A stretch of 64,000 bases of DNA from Paraburkholderia flagellata. Lineage in GTDB: Bacteria; Pseudomonadota; Gammaproteobacteria; Burkholderiales; Burkholderiaceae. The first letter of the stretch is position 1; each line of letters begins with the position of its first letter. The stretch spans positions 186,001 to 250,000 of the forward strand of contig NZ_JAJEJT010000003.1 of the NCBI RefSeq assembly GCF_021390645.1, in the 5' to 3' direction. The notes under the pieces are model-generated. The model ran no database searches, had not been told where the DNA came from, and saw only the letters and a program-made list of their open reading frames with translations. The position numbers and the translations under genes were made by a program. Shown here piece after piece: positions 33,506-42,369 of this stretch.

Positions 33506-34390
33506 ATGGACAGGATCGACGCGCTGCGCACGCTGATCGAAGTGGCCGAGATGGGCAGTTTTTCCGCTGTGGCACGACAGCGCGCAATCGCACCGTCGTC
33601 CGTGACGCTTGCAGTCAGGCAACTCGAAGACGAGCTGGGCACGACGCTGATCACGCGTTCTACCCGCCGCCTTGTATTCACGCACGAAGGCTTGCTGTTG
33701 CTGGAAAACGCTCGTCGTATCGTTGCAGATTGGGACGCGGCGGTTACGGGGTCGAGAGAGGATGGTCCGTTGAGCGGGCCAATACGGGTGACGGCAACGA
33801 ACGATTTCGGGCGCGCTCAACTGCGATCGCTGCTGGACCGGTTTCAGGCGCTTCATCCCGGCGTTCATATGAGCCTGCTGCTGAGCGATAGCACGGTCGA
33901 TCTGATTGATGAGCATATCGATCTGGCTCTGAGGAATGGTCCGCTCGTGGACTCCGGTTTGCACGCGCGGCTCCTGGTGCGCGGCGAGCGGCTCGTGTGT
34001 GCCTCGCCGCACTATTGGCGCACGCATGGCAAGCCCGCCGATCCCGACGACCTGACGAGCCACAACTGCCTGATTCTTGCGCGGCCGGGTGCGCCGCTCG
34101 CGATATGGCCGTTTCGCATGGCAGGCAAGCCGCACAACGTCAAAGTTTCAGGTGATCGCCAGGCCAGCGACGGTGGCGTGCTCCGCGAGTGGGCGTTGGA
34201 GGGTGTTGGCGTCATCATCAAGAACCGCTGGGACATTCGAACGGAACTGGCTTCGAATACGCTGGAGACGGCGCTGGAGGAGTACGTTGCGGAGCACGTC
34301 GATTTGTATGCTGTCTATCCGGCCGAGTCGCCAGCCCGGCGCGTGACAGCACTCATCCAGTTTCTGGCAGACGAACTCGCCACGGGATGA
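33506..34390 (+). CDS. LysR-family transcriptional regulator
   Basis: This 294-residue LysR regulator has the N-terminal HTH (MDRIDALRTLIEVAEMGSFSAVARQRAIAPSSVTLAVRQLE type, residues 1-40). Its effector domain (~90-290) belongs to the CrgA/AaeR-like group (GVHMSLLLSDSTVDLIDEHIDLALRNG). It is divergent from the cupin-hydrolase operon across 219 bp and is the likely regulator of that pair. Downstream genes point the other way, so it is a single-gene unit. The inducer is probably an aromatic or carbonyl compound handled by the cupin, by inference only. Confidence 0.93.
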   Translation: MDRIDALRTLIEVAEMGSFSAVARQRAIAPSSVTLAVRQLEDELGTTLITRSTRRLVFTHEGLLLLENARRIVADWDAAVTGSREDGPLSGPIRVTATNDFGRAQLRSLLDRFQALHPGVHMSLLLSDSTVDLIDEHIDLALRNGPLVDSGLHARLLVRGERLVCASPHYWRTHGKPADPDDLTSHNCLILARPGAPLAIWPFRMAGKPHNVKVSGDRQASDGGVLREWALEGVGVIIKNRWDIRTELASNTLETALEEYVAEHVDLYAVYPAESPARRVTALIQFLADELATG

Positions 34391-34435
34391 GGTCGTCGTG
34401 ACTTTGCGAACTCAACGATTCATCCACCTATCGCG

Positions 34436-34861
34436 CTAACGTGGAATCGGCGTCTTGATCGGGTCGTGGGGGCCTGCGAGCGCGAACACGACGATCTGCG
34501 CGGGCTCTGTTTCGCTCGCGTTCCTCGAGACGAGATGGTGTGCGCCAGGCGGCTCGTACCAGGCTTCGCCGGGACCATACGTCCTCGCGGGCGAGCCTTC
34601 GAGTTGCGACACGACGTGCCCGACAGTCACGTACGCGAAAATGGAACCCGGATGCATGTGTGGTGCGGAAGCCTGACCCGGGGCGAATGTCACGGTGGCG
34701 ATGTCGACGTTTTTGCCGGCTAATTCCGGAATCGCTTGTTGCATCACCGGTTTGATGGCTTCCTCACCAGACGCCTGCGCCCTGGCGACCTGCATGCTCG
34801 CGAGGTACAACGCAGCGGCGGCGAGTACGCAATGCAGGACTGCGTACTGATCAATTTTCAT
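34436..34861 (-). CDS. Exported cupin-domain protein
   Basis: This 141-residue protein has an N-terminal signal peptide (~1-28, ending RAQA) and one cupin barrel. Motif 1 reads APHMHPGSIFAYVTVGHVVS and motif 2 reads GEAWYEPPGAHHLVSRN, giving the usual His metal ligands. It likely folds in the periplasm. Members of this group are often next to carboxymuconolactone decarboxylase-like genes and may act as sensors or oxygenases, but no reaction is known. GAGGAG precedes the ATG. Its start is only 9 bases after the AhpD-like gene's stop, so the two are one operon. Confidence 0.85.
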   Translation of the reverse strand: MKIDQYAVLHCVLAAAALYLASMQVARAQASGEEAIKPVMQQAIPELAGKNVDIATVTFAPGQASAPHMHPGSIFAYVTVGHVVSQLEGSPARTYGPGEAWYEPPGAHHLVSRNASETEPAQIVVFALAGPHDPIKTPIPR

Positions 34862-34870
34862 CGCGGCTCC

Positions 34871-35308
34871 TCAGGTTGGCGTTTTGCGGAATGCAATAGC
34901 AAAGCGGTTCCAGCTATTGATTGCGCAAAGTAGCAAGGTGAGATCGACCAGTTCGGCGTCGTTGAAATGTGGCTTGACGCATTCCCATGCGGCATCCGGC
35001 ACGTGGCTCTGCGCAACGAGCGTGACCGCCTCGACCCATTCCAGCGCCGCGCGCTCGCGCGGCGTGAAAAACGGCACCTCTCTCCATGTCACCAGCGTTG
35101 CCAGCCGGCGGTCGGTTTCGCCGTGCTTGCGCGCGTCGCTCGTATGCATGTCGACGCAATAGGCACAGCCGTTGATCTGCGAGGCACGCAGGCGCACGAG
35201 CTCGATCAGCGGCTTTTCGAGCGCACTCTTTCCAATACGCTCTTCCAGCGCGAGCAGCGCCTTGATGGCTTGTGGATTGGCCTGATAGAAGTCCAGACGG
35301 GGTTGCAT
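34871..35308 (-). CDS. Carboxymuconolactone decarboxylase / AhpD-like protein
   Basis: This 145-residue all-helical protein of the CMD family has the redox pair Cys-x-x-Cys followed by His (CAYCVDMH), typical of AhpD-like alkylhydroperoxidases. The surrounding LIELVRLRASQINGC and TDRRLATLVTWREVPFFTPRERAALEW stretches are the family signature. It should reduce peroxides or act as a disulfide partner in the cytosol. GGAG lies a few bases before the ATG at 35308. It is the first gene of a two-gene leftward operon with the exported cupin. A pairing of AhpD-like and cupin proteins is frequent in Burkholderia, suggesting a linked oxidative-stress role. Confidence 0.9.
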   Translation of the reverse strand: MQPRLDFYQANPQAIKALLALEERIGKSALEKPLIELVRLRASQINGCAYCVDMHTSDARKHGETDRRLATLVTWREVPFFTPRERAALEWVEAVTLVAQSHVPDAAWECVKPHFNDAELVDLTLLLCAINSWNRFAIAFRKTPT

Positions 35309-35664
35309 GACAGCTCCATCGAGTGAGCCGAACGCTGCGCGGGGACGCTGAACGGCAATGCCCGCAGGCGCCTTCGGAGTTTGGATTGTGGCAAGACACT
35401 GACGCGAACCCATCGTATCGGCCGGTCTCGTTGGATTCTGGTCGTTGTGTGCCAATGATGGGGGCTTCGCTTGACTGAGCGTGCCACGCACCATGTTGAT
35501 AAGAATTGCGACTAACGGTCTGAGGCGTGCCACGCCACGAAACGCCATTGGCGGCGGGCGGACGTTCCGCCCGGAAGTCACTTTGCGAGCAACGAAGGGC
35601 CCAAAGCTCGGGCACGAGGAATGCGGATTGGGTTGCGACGATCTTTGGGATTGGAGAGAAACTC
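35309..35664. other. Gene-free stretch with a repeated 11-bp palindrome
   Basis: No gene is apparent in these 356 bp between divergent genes. The perfect palindrome GCGTGCCACGC occurs twice, at 35479-35489 and 35525-35535, 46 bp apart centre to centre. It may be a paired operator for one of the divergent genes. Confidence 0.5.
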
Positions 35665-35994
35665 ATGCAAATTCAATCGACCAGATGGTTTCCGTTGGAT
35701 CGGTACGCGCCGGTTCGGGACGGATGGTATGAAGTCCAGCTTGTGAGCGGGGATACGGCATTTGCGAATTTTTCCGCTGGCGAATGGACCGAAAAGCCGC
35801 CACTCGTCTTCACGCACTGGCGCGGCCTGAGTTCAGATCCGGCAAAGTCTGCCGATGTCGAGACGATCGATGCGGCAGCGACGGCAGCCGTAGGCGTACG
35901 CGCAGTGTGGAATGCGTTCTTTCCTGGACTTGGCGACGAGCAGCATAAGCCGCTCGACGCAATTCACGACGCACCGACGAACCACAACAAGTGA
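35665..35994 (+). CDS. Conserved hypothetical small protein
   Basis: This 109-residue cytosolic protein starts MQIQSTRWFPLDRYAPVRDGWYEVQL. A beta-rich Trp-containing first half (WFP, GWYEV, GEWTEKPPLVFTHWRGL) looks like a small SH3- or DUF-type fold. The second half is an Ala-rich helix, ending in a short polar tail. No known family could be named. GGAGAGA lies 6 bases before the ATG, and composition is normal for the region. It stands alone; 573 bp without a gene follow. Confidence 0.6.
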   Translation: MQIQSTRWFPLDRYAPVRDGWYEVQLVSGDTAFANFSAGEWTEKPPLVFTHWRGLSSDPAKSADVETIDAAATAAVGVRAVWNAFFPGLGDEQHKPLDAIHDAPTNHNK

Positions 35995-36219
35995 CGCAGA
36001 CTTGCAACCCGCGGCGCGGTTTGTGCGCACGCGGGTAGCTCAGCGCTGTACGAGTGCATACCCGAGCAAAGACGACTCGATATCCTTACCGGGTCAGTGT
36101 TACGCGTCTACCTATTCCGCCGCTGCGCGGGTGGGGCATCGATATCGATCCGCCCCCACCGACCTTCCGTCTTACATAGCATCCAGGACGCCGTCGGCCG
36201 TTCCGATTACATACGTTAA

Positions 36220-36235
36220 AGTGGATATGGCAACT
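36220..36235. promoter_or_regulatory. Palindrome copy 1 (AGTGGATATGGCAACT)
   Basis: This is a degenerate copy of the AGTTGATATATCAACT element found four times in the window. It lies 205 bp upstream of copy 2 and about 350 bp before the GGDEF gene. Its arms mismatch at two positions, so it may be a weaker site. Confidence 0.5.
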
Positions 36236-36424
36236 ATATGTCGATGCACATAAGGTTTTCGTGTGCGCCAGGTTGTCGCGAGTGTCTGCTTAACTCGTGC
36301 AGTTTCGATCGGGCCGGACGACTGCTCCGGTCATGGTTTCTGTCGATTTCGATGACCACATTTGCGAATTAAGCGGGGGCTGGCGACGCCCTGACGCATA
36401 CAGCCAGCTTACATCGAGACGTAT

Positions 36425-36440
36425 AGTTGATATGTCAACT
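36425..36440. promoter_or_regulatory. Palindrome copy 2 (AGTTGATATGTCAACT) before the GGDEF gene
   Basis: It has perfect 6-bp arms AGTTGA/TCAACT around TATG and lies 128 bp before the diguanylate cyclase start. It overlaps a TATAGT hexamer that could be a -10 element, so a bound protein would block the promoter. The size and symmetry resemble MarR-family operators. Confidence 0.65.
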
Positions 36441-36567
36441 TAATAGGAAGAAAGTACGAATTGCGCGCCGGGGTCGCACTAAACACGCAAATCCTGGTGC
36501 ATCGTCGTCAAATCTTCAGAGCAAATCCGTATTGCATCAGCTTTCGGGTCACGCAGCATCAGGTCAA

Positions 36568-38472
36568 ATGGCCATGAGAACATTCTTCCGTCGCAGCCCC
36601 CCGAAGGTCAGACCGCATCAGTCGAAGTCTTCCCGCTCCTGGTTTGGTATCGTCCAGCCCATTCTGGTGCTGCTGGTTGTCCTCAACACACTGATCATCG
36701 CCGCAGAGGACTGGTCGTCGTTCAACGCCATTAATAAAGAGAACGCGCAGCGACTCAACGGCGCCATTTCGGTCCTGGCGGGACGCATCGAGGATCGCTT
36801 CAAGACAATGGACGTTATCAGCCTTGCTGTCAGCAATGCGCTGGACAGCGGCCGCGCCAATGAAGAAACACTCCAGAGCATCGCTGCGCGTCATCAGCCC
36901 CTGCTGGGCAGCATGGCTATCGCGGTGCTCGATCCGGCAGGGCACCTGCGTGCAGCTTCAGAGCCGCTCGGCGGCATCTATGTCCCCTGGCTAGCCGGGA
37001 TCCGGCAACAGGGGTGCGCAAGCTTATCCAGGGGGCAAACCTGGCTGGCTCCCTTCGGGCAGGATTACGGCATCATGCTGGCACAGCCTCACCTCGACAA
37101 GGCCGGGAGAGTGGACGCCTGCATCGTGATCGCTGTCCCGCAACGCCAGAACATTCTGCAGGGGGCGACGCTGCCAATGGGCACGGTCGCTCTGCTGCGT
37201 AATGCCGACGATCAGGTTGTCGCTCGCTATCCGTCCCTGTCGACGCTGACGTTCGGTCAGGCATACAGTCTGAAACGCTTCGAGCGCGAGGGACCTACGC
37301 CAGGTTCCTGGTATCTACGCTCGCCCGTGGACGGGATTGACCGCCTGGGAACATCGCGCACCATCAACCTGACTCGCACAGGAGAGCCGTGGAGACTCGA
37401 TCTGAGTGTCGCAACCAGCGTCTACCGCGCGTCGTGGTGGAGGGATGTGTCTTTCGATACGACGGCCACGCTGATCCAAAGCGCGCTGCTCGTGGCGGGT
37501 CTGGTGTTGCTGCGCCGCGAAAAGAGCCTGAACGTGAAGATTGCGGAGTCCGCCCGCGTGGTATCGACCCTCGTTGAGCACACGCCGAGTGCCATGGCTC
37601 TGGTCGATAACCGCACAGGGAAGATCAGGCTGGGCAACGAGGCACTGAAAGCCGTGTTTGGCGCACTGGCCGGCACCGGGGAACCCATCGAGCAACTCTT
37701 TGCGAGTCCCGCCGACTGGGCGGCCGTGCGGGACGGGGAGCGGACCGAACCGTTCGCGATGCTCGCACGAAGCGGTGCGGTGCACATGCTCGTGCGGTGC
37801 ACCCGTCTGGGTGAGTCGGCAGTCGACACCGGTGACCTTTTGCTGGTCACTCTGGTCGACGTCGACGCGCAGTACCGGCAGATCAGCCAGTTGCGCTCGG
37901 AGGCAGACTTCGATCCATTGACGGGGCTGGCGAACCGCCGGCACTTCGAGCACGTGGCCTCGCAGGCCGTGGCGTTGGCGCAGCGCCATCAATCGCAGGT
38001 TGCCGTACTCGGTCTGGACCTCGACCATTTCAAGCGCGTCAACGACACGTGGGGGCACGCCGCAGGCGACCAGGTACTTGCGGTCGTCGCGCGGCTGTTC
38101 AAGGCGTCGTTGCGCGATCAAGACCTGCCGGCGCGCGTGGGTGGCGAGGAGTTTGCCGCGATCCTTCCCGGCGCTGACGCGCAACAGGCGCGTAGCGTGG
38201 CGGAGCGCATTCGCGTGGCGGTCCAGAGTACGCCAGTTGTGCTCGAAGACGGACAGGTCGTGCATATCACCCTGAGCATCGGTGGGGCCATGTACCTTCC
38301 CGGGGAAGCCGGCCTGCACGAAGCCGTGAAGCGAGCCGACGCCGCGTTGTACCGGGCCAAACAGTCGGGACGCAACCGCGTCGAGATGGCCGTGCGTGAC
38401 GACGGGACAGGGGGAGCGCAGGACGGCGGCGAGGACTGCAATGCCGCTGTAACTGCCTCGGCGGATGCATGA
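36568..38472 (+). CDS. Membrane-bound sensor diguanylate cyclase (dCache-PAS-GGDEF)
   Basis: This 634-residue protein makes c-di-GMP. TM1 is ~25-46, a periplasmic dCache-like sensor spans ~50-290 and TM2 is ~298-316. A PAS-like domain (~325-435) and the GGDEF domain (~445-610) follow. The active site is GGEEF (525-529), intact for catalysis. An RxxD inhibitory site (Arg516-Asp519) lies five residues before it, so product feedback is expected. The start was placed at the ATG at 36568; a second ATG at 36574 is equally possible. The gene is preceded by two copies of the shared palindrome. It converges with a CSS-EAL gene of opposite activity. Confidence 0.92.
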   Translation: MAMRTFFRRSPPKVRPHQSKSSRSWFGIVQPILVLLVVLNTLIIAAEDWSSFNAINKENAQRLNGAISVLAGRIEDRFKTMDVISLAVSNALDSGRANEETLQSIAARHQPLLGSMAIAVLDPAGHLRAASEPLGGIYVPWLAGIRQQGCASLSRGQTWLAPFGQDYGIMLAQPHLDKAGRVDACIVIAVPQRQNILQGATLPMGTVALLRNADDQVVARYPSLSTLTFGQAYSLKRFEREGPTPGSWYLRSPVDGIDRLGTSRTINLTRTGEPWRLDLSVATSVYRASWWRDVSFDTTATLIQSALLVAGLVLLRREKSLNVKIAESARVVSTLVEHTPSAMALVDNRTGKIRLGNEALKAVFGALAGTGEPIEQLFASPADWAAVRDGERTEPFAMLARSGAVHMLVRCTRLGESAVDTGDLLLVTLVDVDAQYRQISQLRSEADFDPLTGLANRRHFEHVASQAVALAQRHQSQVAVLGLDLDHFKRVNDTWGHAAGDQVLAVVARLFKASLRDQDLPARVGGEEFAAILPGADAQQARSVAERIRVAVQSTPVVLEDGQVVHITLSIGGAMYLPGEAGLHEAVKRADAALYRAKQSGRNRVEMAVRDDGTGGAQDGGEDCNAAVTASADA

Positions 38473-38575
38473 AGCCCTGGCATGGCGTGCGCTCAACTCA
38501 ACCGATCAACGGCACTTTTCTTGTGAGCGCTGCTTTGCTTCGGGCAGCGGGTCGACGGGCGACATTGGCTGTTGG

Positions 38576-40192
38576 TCAGCTATCAACGCTATCGGTGGCG
38601 ATATTGCCGGCAATGCGGTTCGCACTGCGCGATGCGCGGTTCTTGCCAAGCCATTTAGCAAGGTCGCCCGCAGACATCGCCTTCGCGTAATACCAGCCTT
38701 GTGCATAGTGCACGCCTTTCTTGAGCAGCCACTTCGCCTGAAACTCCGACTCGACGCCCTCCGCGACGATTTCCAGGCCCAGTTCGTGCGCCATTGCGAT
38801 GATGTGAGGCGCGACGACACTCGACGCCGTGTCCTGCGCAATCGTGTCGACAAACGACTTGTCGATCTTAAGCACATCGATCTCAAAGCTTTGCAGATAG
38901 GAAAGGCTCGAGTAGCCGGTCCCAAAGTCGTCGATATAGATCGGATGGCCGGCTGCCCGGAATGCCGCAATCACGCTACGCGTCGAATCGGCGTTCATGA
39001 AACTGCGCTCCGTTGCCTCAATTCTCATCTGCCCGGGCGCGATGCCAGTTCCCGTGAGCGACTTCGTGAGCAGGTTCAGGAAGCGGAGGGTGCACAGATC
39101 CTCGCTGCTGACGTTGATCGAGACATAGAACGAAGGGTTTGCGTTCAGCAGCTGGCCGAGCTGCGCGATGGTCTTCGCGAGCACGAGATCCGTCAAGGGC
39201 TGGATGAGATGGTTTTCCTCGGCAACCCGTACGAACACTTCGGGCGAGATATTGCGTCCGTGCAGATTCCACCGCACCAGCGCCTCCACGCCGGCACATT
39301 CGTTATCCGCGAGACGAACGATGGGCTGAAAGACGACATCGAGCTTGTGACGCGTAATGGCCCATTCGAGTGTCGAGGTAAACGATAGCTGCCGCGTGAC
39401 ACGCCTGTATGCCAGCCAGCCGAGCAGCGTCCCCGCGATGACGCCGATCGAAAGCCACGCCGCGAGGAGCTTCGGCCAGTCACCCACAACGCTGCTGCGT
39501 GGTGACTTCACGACCACGGCGAGCGGCCTTGTCGAAGAGACGGCGACCGCGTAATTCCACTCGTCACTCTTGACGTTGCCATTGTGCTTCCAGGCGTTGA
39601 GCATGTCGTTCGGGTCCGCGCCCGCGGATACGGCAAAGACGGTTCCCGTCGTGGTCTGGATCGCTGCAATGGGACGTCTGGCCGGATCGATCAGGTCAAC
39701 GTAGGCCCCGGGATCCATCGAAACATAGTTGCCGTCGCGGCCGATCTGGAGGTCCTTGCGCACGTCGCTGAGCGGACTTTGCTGCCGGAACCATACGAGA
39801 AACCCGTCATTGCTGCGATAGTCGGGCGGCGGTAGCGTGAGGTCTTTGGAGCGTACGTCACCGAGCAGCGGCGAGCAGAGGTACTTGCCTTCCGCGTAGG
39901 CCCCGGCATCCTGGACGTACCGGTAGTTGTAAATGACCCGCGCGGCCTGTTCGAGGTTCGACGGCGAGCAGGGCGTACCCGGTTGCCGGTCGAGATCGGA
40001 GAGAGCGGCGAAGGCCTGGTACGTGACGAGGTCCGCGCGCAAGATGGCCTTGTCGGCGAACTCCTGAATGTCCGCCCGGTCCCGACTTTCAACGTCTTTG
40101 TTCGCGATATAGAGGCTGGTGAGCACCGGCCCGATGGTCGCGAGACACCCAAGAGCAATCGAAGCCGAAATCAGCGTGATGCGCTTGATCAT
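38576..40192 (-). CDS. CSS-motif EAL phosphodiesterase (membrane sensor)
   Basis: This 538-residue inner-membrane protein degrades c-di-GMP. TM1 is ~8-30. A periplasmic CSS domain (~35-235) carries the redox cysteines Cys75 (PCSPS) and Cys106 (LCSP). TM2 is ~242-264, followed by the EAL domain (~275-520) with the EAL triplet in GVEALVRW. Also seen are INVS, IEATERS and the DDFGTGYSS loop with the metal Asp pair. CSS-EAL proteins are switched on when DsbA/DsbB fail to keep the cysteines disulfide-bonded, linking activity to periplasmic redox state or oxygen. It converges with the GGDEF gene (103 bp between stops), a likely opposing pair. Confidence 0.93.
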   Translation of the reverse strand: MIKRITLISASIALGCLATIGPVLTSLYIANKDVESRDRADIQEFADKAILRADLVTYQAFAALSDLDRQPGTPCSPSNLEQAARVIYNYRYVQDAGAYAEGKYLCSPLLGDVRSKDLTLPPPDYRSNDGFLVWFRQQSPLSDVRKDLQIGRDGNYVSMDPGAYVDLIDPARRPIAAIQTTTGTVFAVSAGADPNDMLNAWKHNGNVKSDEWNYAVAVSSTRPLAVVVKSPRSSVVGDWPKLLAAWLSIGVIAGTLLGWLAYRRVTRQLSFTSTLEWAITRHKLDVVFQPIVRLADNECAGVEALVRWNLHGRNISPEVFVRVAEENHLIQPLTDLVLAKTIAQLGQLLNANPSFYVSINVSSEDLCTLRFLNLLTKSLTGTGIAPGQMRIEATERSFMNADSTRSVIAAFRAAGHPIYIDDFGTGYSSLSYLQSFEIDVLKIDKSFVDTIAQDTASSVVAPHIIAMAHELGLEIVAEGVESEFQAKWLLKKGVHYAQGWYYAKAMSAGDLAKWLGKNRASRSANRIAGNIATDSVDS

Positions 40193-40527
40193 TCCGTGCC
40201 CCAGTCGTGGAATGTTTGGGAACGAACGGGCTTGGCAAGCGTGCGGGCGGCACGCGTCAGATGCCTGCGAAACAGAACTCCCAGTAAAGAATAGCGCCCC
40301 GCACTCTGTTTACAACGCCATATCCGTGTCCATCGGCTGTCGCTTGGTTGTATTGCCGGTTTGCGAACGTCTCTACTCTGGGCTGGCGACGCGCAGTTGC
40401 GTCGCCGGCTCATGGTAACCGCGCACTTCGGGCGAGGACAGTAATATGTCGTGGACGGTCCTTAATGTATTGCCGGTCGTGCGCTGCCTCTGGCGTGGCG
40501 CCACGCCATTGCACGAGGGCAAAGACG
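40193..40527. other. Divergent promoter region between the EAL and Omp85-like genes
   Basis: These 335 bp contain no gene. They hold a perfect 18-bp palindrome near the Omp85-like start. No other repeated element was recognised. Confidence 0.6.
40491..40508. promoter_or_regulatory. Perfect 18-bp palindrome before the Omp85-like gene
   Basis: TGGCGTGGCGCCACGCCA is a perfect inverted repeat ending 19 bases before the ATG at 40528. It could be an operator, or a snap-back RNA stem adjoining the ribosome site (GAGGG at ~40514-40518). Confidence 0.5.
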
Positions 40528-41679
40528 ATGCACGGTCGTCCGGCGTTCGCGTATGTGAGTTCCGCGATTGTTGCGCTAAGCGCATTGGCCTGCGTTGGCG
40601 TGCATGCCGACGAGAAAGAGCCGCTCAGTTTCATCGACCCGACCGACGGGCAACTCGACCTGAGCGATTTTCTGCTTAAGCACAAAGGGGCACTGCCTGT
40701 GCCCATCGTGATCACCGAGCCGGCCGTGGGCTATGGCGCTGGCCTTGGGCTGCTCTTTTTCTCGGGGCCGATCGCGGAGGCGGCGGCGAATTCGACGGGG
40801 GATCAGCCCAGCCGGAATCCGCCGAACGTGACGGCGATCGGTGGCATGTACACGCAGAACGGTACGTGGGCTGCAGCTGCCGCCCACTTTCACACATGGG
40901 ACAACGACCGCTACCGTTACCTCGGCGCGGTTGCAAAGGTCGACGCTCACCTAGACTATTTCGGCCTTACCAGTCAGGCTCGGGCCTATACCCTCACGGG
41001 TAATGCGCTGCTTCAGCAGTTTCTGGTGCGGCTCGGGAACAGCCGCTGGTATGGAGGCGTGCGGTATGTCTTCTTCGACTCGACGTCCAGCTTCGGAGGC
41101 GGCAGCGTACCGGCCAGCATCACCAACTTCGAGAGGAACCAGCGCATCGGGGCGGGGAGTCTCATCCTGGACTACGACTCGCGCGACAACATCTTCTATC
41201 CCGCCTCCGGCAGCTTCGCGGAGTTTGAGACGCAGTTTGCCCGAACCGGCTTCGGCGGGACCCAGAACTACGACGTCTACGCAGCCCGCGGCTTCAAATG
41301 GATTCCGCTCATGCGTGCGCTGATTCTCGGCCTGCGTGTCGACACCCGGTTCTCGACAGGGGACATTCCGTTCTATGCGCAACCGTATGTCGATCTGCGA
41401 GGCGTTCAGAAGGGACGATACCAGGACCGCAATGCCATCTCGACTGAAGCGGAGTTGCGTTGGGACGTGACGCCACGGTGGTCGCTGCTGGGCTTCACAG
41501 GCCTTGGCAAGGCGTACGGACGACTGGCAAGCTTTTCACAGGCACAGAACGTCACCAGTGTTGGCGCCGGCTTTCGTTACCTCATCGCCCGCAAGCTGGG
41601 GGTGTCCATTGGGATCGATGTCGCCCATAGCAAGGACCAGAATGCGTTTTACATCCAGGTCGGCAGTGCGTGGCGGTGA
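40528..41679 (+). CDS. Omp85-superfamily outer-membrane protein without POTRA domains
   Basis: This 383-residue protein has a signal peptide (~1-27, ending VHA|DEK) followed by a beta-barrel of alternating strands ending in an aromatic C-terminal residue pattern (IQVGSAWR). The first strand segment (VPIVITEPAVGYGAGLGLLFF) and the late GRYQDRNAISTEAELRWDV motif match the BamA/TamA-like 'surface antigen' barrel. No POTRA repeats precede the barrel, so it is a stand-alone Omp85-like barrel of unknown role, perhaps lipid or metabolite handling. It is divergent from the EAL gene. A small membrane-protein gene follows after 171 bases. Confidence 0.82.
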   Translation: MHGRPAFAYVSSAIVALSALACVGVHADEKEPLSFIDPTDGQLDLSDFLLKHKGALPVPIVITEPAVGYGAGLGLLFFSGPIAEAAANSTGDQPSRNPPNVTAIGGMYTQNGTWAAAAAHFHTWDNDRYRYLGAVAKVDAHLDYFGLTSQARAYTLTGNALLQQFLVRLGNSRWYGGVRYVFFDSTSSFGGGSVPASITNFERNQRIGAGSLILDYDSRDNIFYPASGSFAEFETQFARTGFGGTQNYDVYAARGFKWIPLMRALILGLRVDTRFSTGDIPFYAQPYVDLRGVQKGRYQDRNAISTEAELRWDVTPRWSLLGFTGLGKAYGRLASFSQAQNVTSVGAGFRYLIARKLGVSIGIDVAHSKDQNAFYIQVGSAWR

Positions 41680-41850
41680 CCCCAATGGCCATCGCCGCGA
41701 GATCGGGCTTGCGGCCCGCGCGGACCAGGATCGCGCGCCGCCCTCCGGCGCGTCTGAGCAAGAGCCCGCGAACGTCCTCAACCGTTGCCGCTGGACGATG
41801 ACCTCGGGAAACACTTCCCGGTTGTCTGAGATCGGACTCCTTACCCAAGG

Positions 41851-42369
41851 ATGGCAAGCATGACGCTTCCAGACACCCAAGCCAAAGCCCTGCCTCCAGG
41901 CACCTGGCGCTTCCGCGCCGGAATCTGCGTCTTCGTGCTGGCGTACGCGGCGTGGGCGCTCGTTCCCCTCGCAGCCGTGGTGGGCGCCCCCGCCACCGCC
42001 ATCACGACGTTGACGGGCGGCATTGTGGTCGCCAACAAGATCATGCTCCTCGCCTGTGTCGCGGTGATGGGCAAGCCGGGATTCGAGCGGCTAAAGGCTC
42101 TCCTGTTGCGTCGACTCAAACGGTTCTCCCCGGTCGATACGGTTGGGCCGGTACGTCACGCCATCGGCCTTGTGATGTTCTGCCTGCCCTTGGCCTCGGC
42201 CATGCTCGAGCCTTACATCGATGCGATATGGCCCGGGCTGCGGCCAAAGATGTGGGAAGCACAGTTGCTCGGCGACCTGATGCTGGTCGCAAGTTTCTTC
42301 GTGCTCGGCGGCGATTTCTGGAACAAGTTTCGGGCGCTGTTCATCCGTACCGCGCGCGTGGCCGGATGA
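41851..42369 (+). CDS. Small inner-membrane protein ('transporter suffix' domain)
   Basis: This 172-residue protein has about four membrane helices: ~24-45, ~52-72, ~104-120 and ~139-155. Between helices 2 and 3 lies a basic cytoplasmic loop (GFERLKALLLRRLKRFSPVD). The sequence PVRHAIGLVMFCLPL and the ending LVASFFVLGGDFWNKFRALF match proteins annotated as transporter-suffix domain proteins, seen as stand-alone units or at the ends of transporters. No activity is known. It follows the Omp85-like gene on the same strand and could be coexpressed with it. Confidence 0.75.
   Translation: MASMTLPDTQAKALPPGTWRFRAGICVFVLAYAAWALVPLAAVVGAPATAITTLTGGIVVANKIMLLACVAVMGKPGFERLKALLLRRLKRFSPVDTVGPVRHAIGLVMFCLPLASAMLEPYIDAIWPGLRPKMWEAQLLGDLMLVASFFVLGGDFWNKFRALFIRTARVAG

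Larger units (their letters stand above)
35995..36567. other. Gene-free promoter region before the GGDEF gene
   Basis: These 573 bp are AT-richer than the neighbours and hold no convincing gene. They contain two copies of the 16-bp palindrome (36220-36235 and 36425-36440). A CATTTGCGAAT element (around 36358-36369) occurs here; the same element lies before the palindrome copy at 51842. Confidence 0.65.

Noticed and set aside
36425..36440. Reading the four-copy palindrome as an FNR/FixK box
   Set aside because: The half-sites TTGA and TCAA are 4 bases apart rather than 6, so CRP/FNR-family geometry does not fit.
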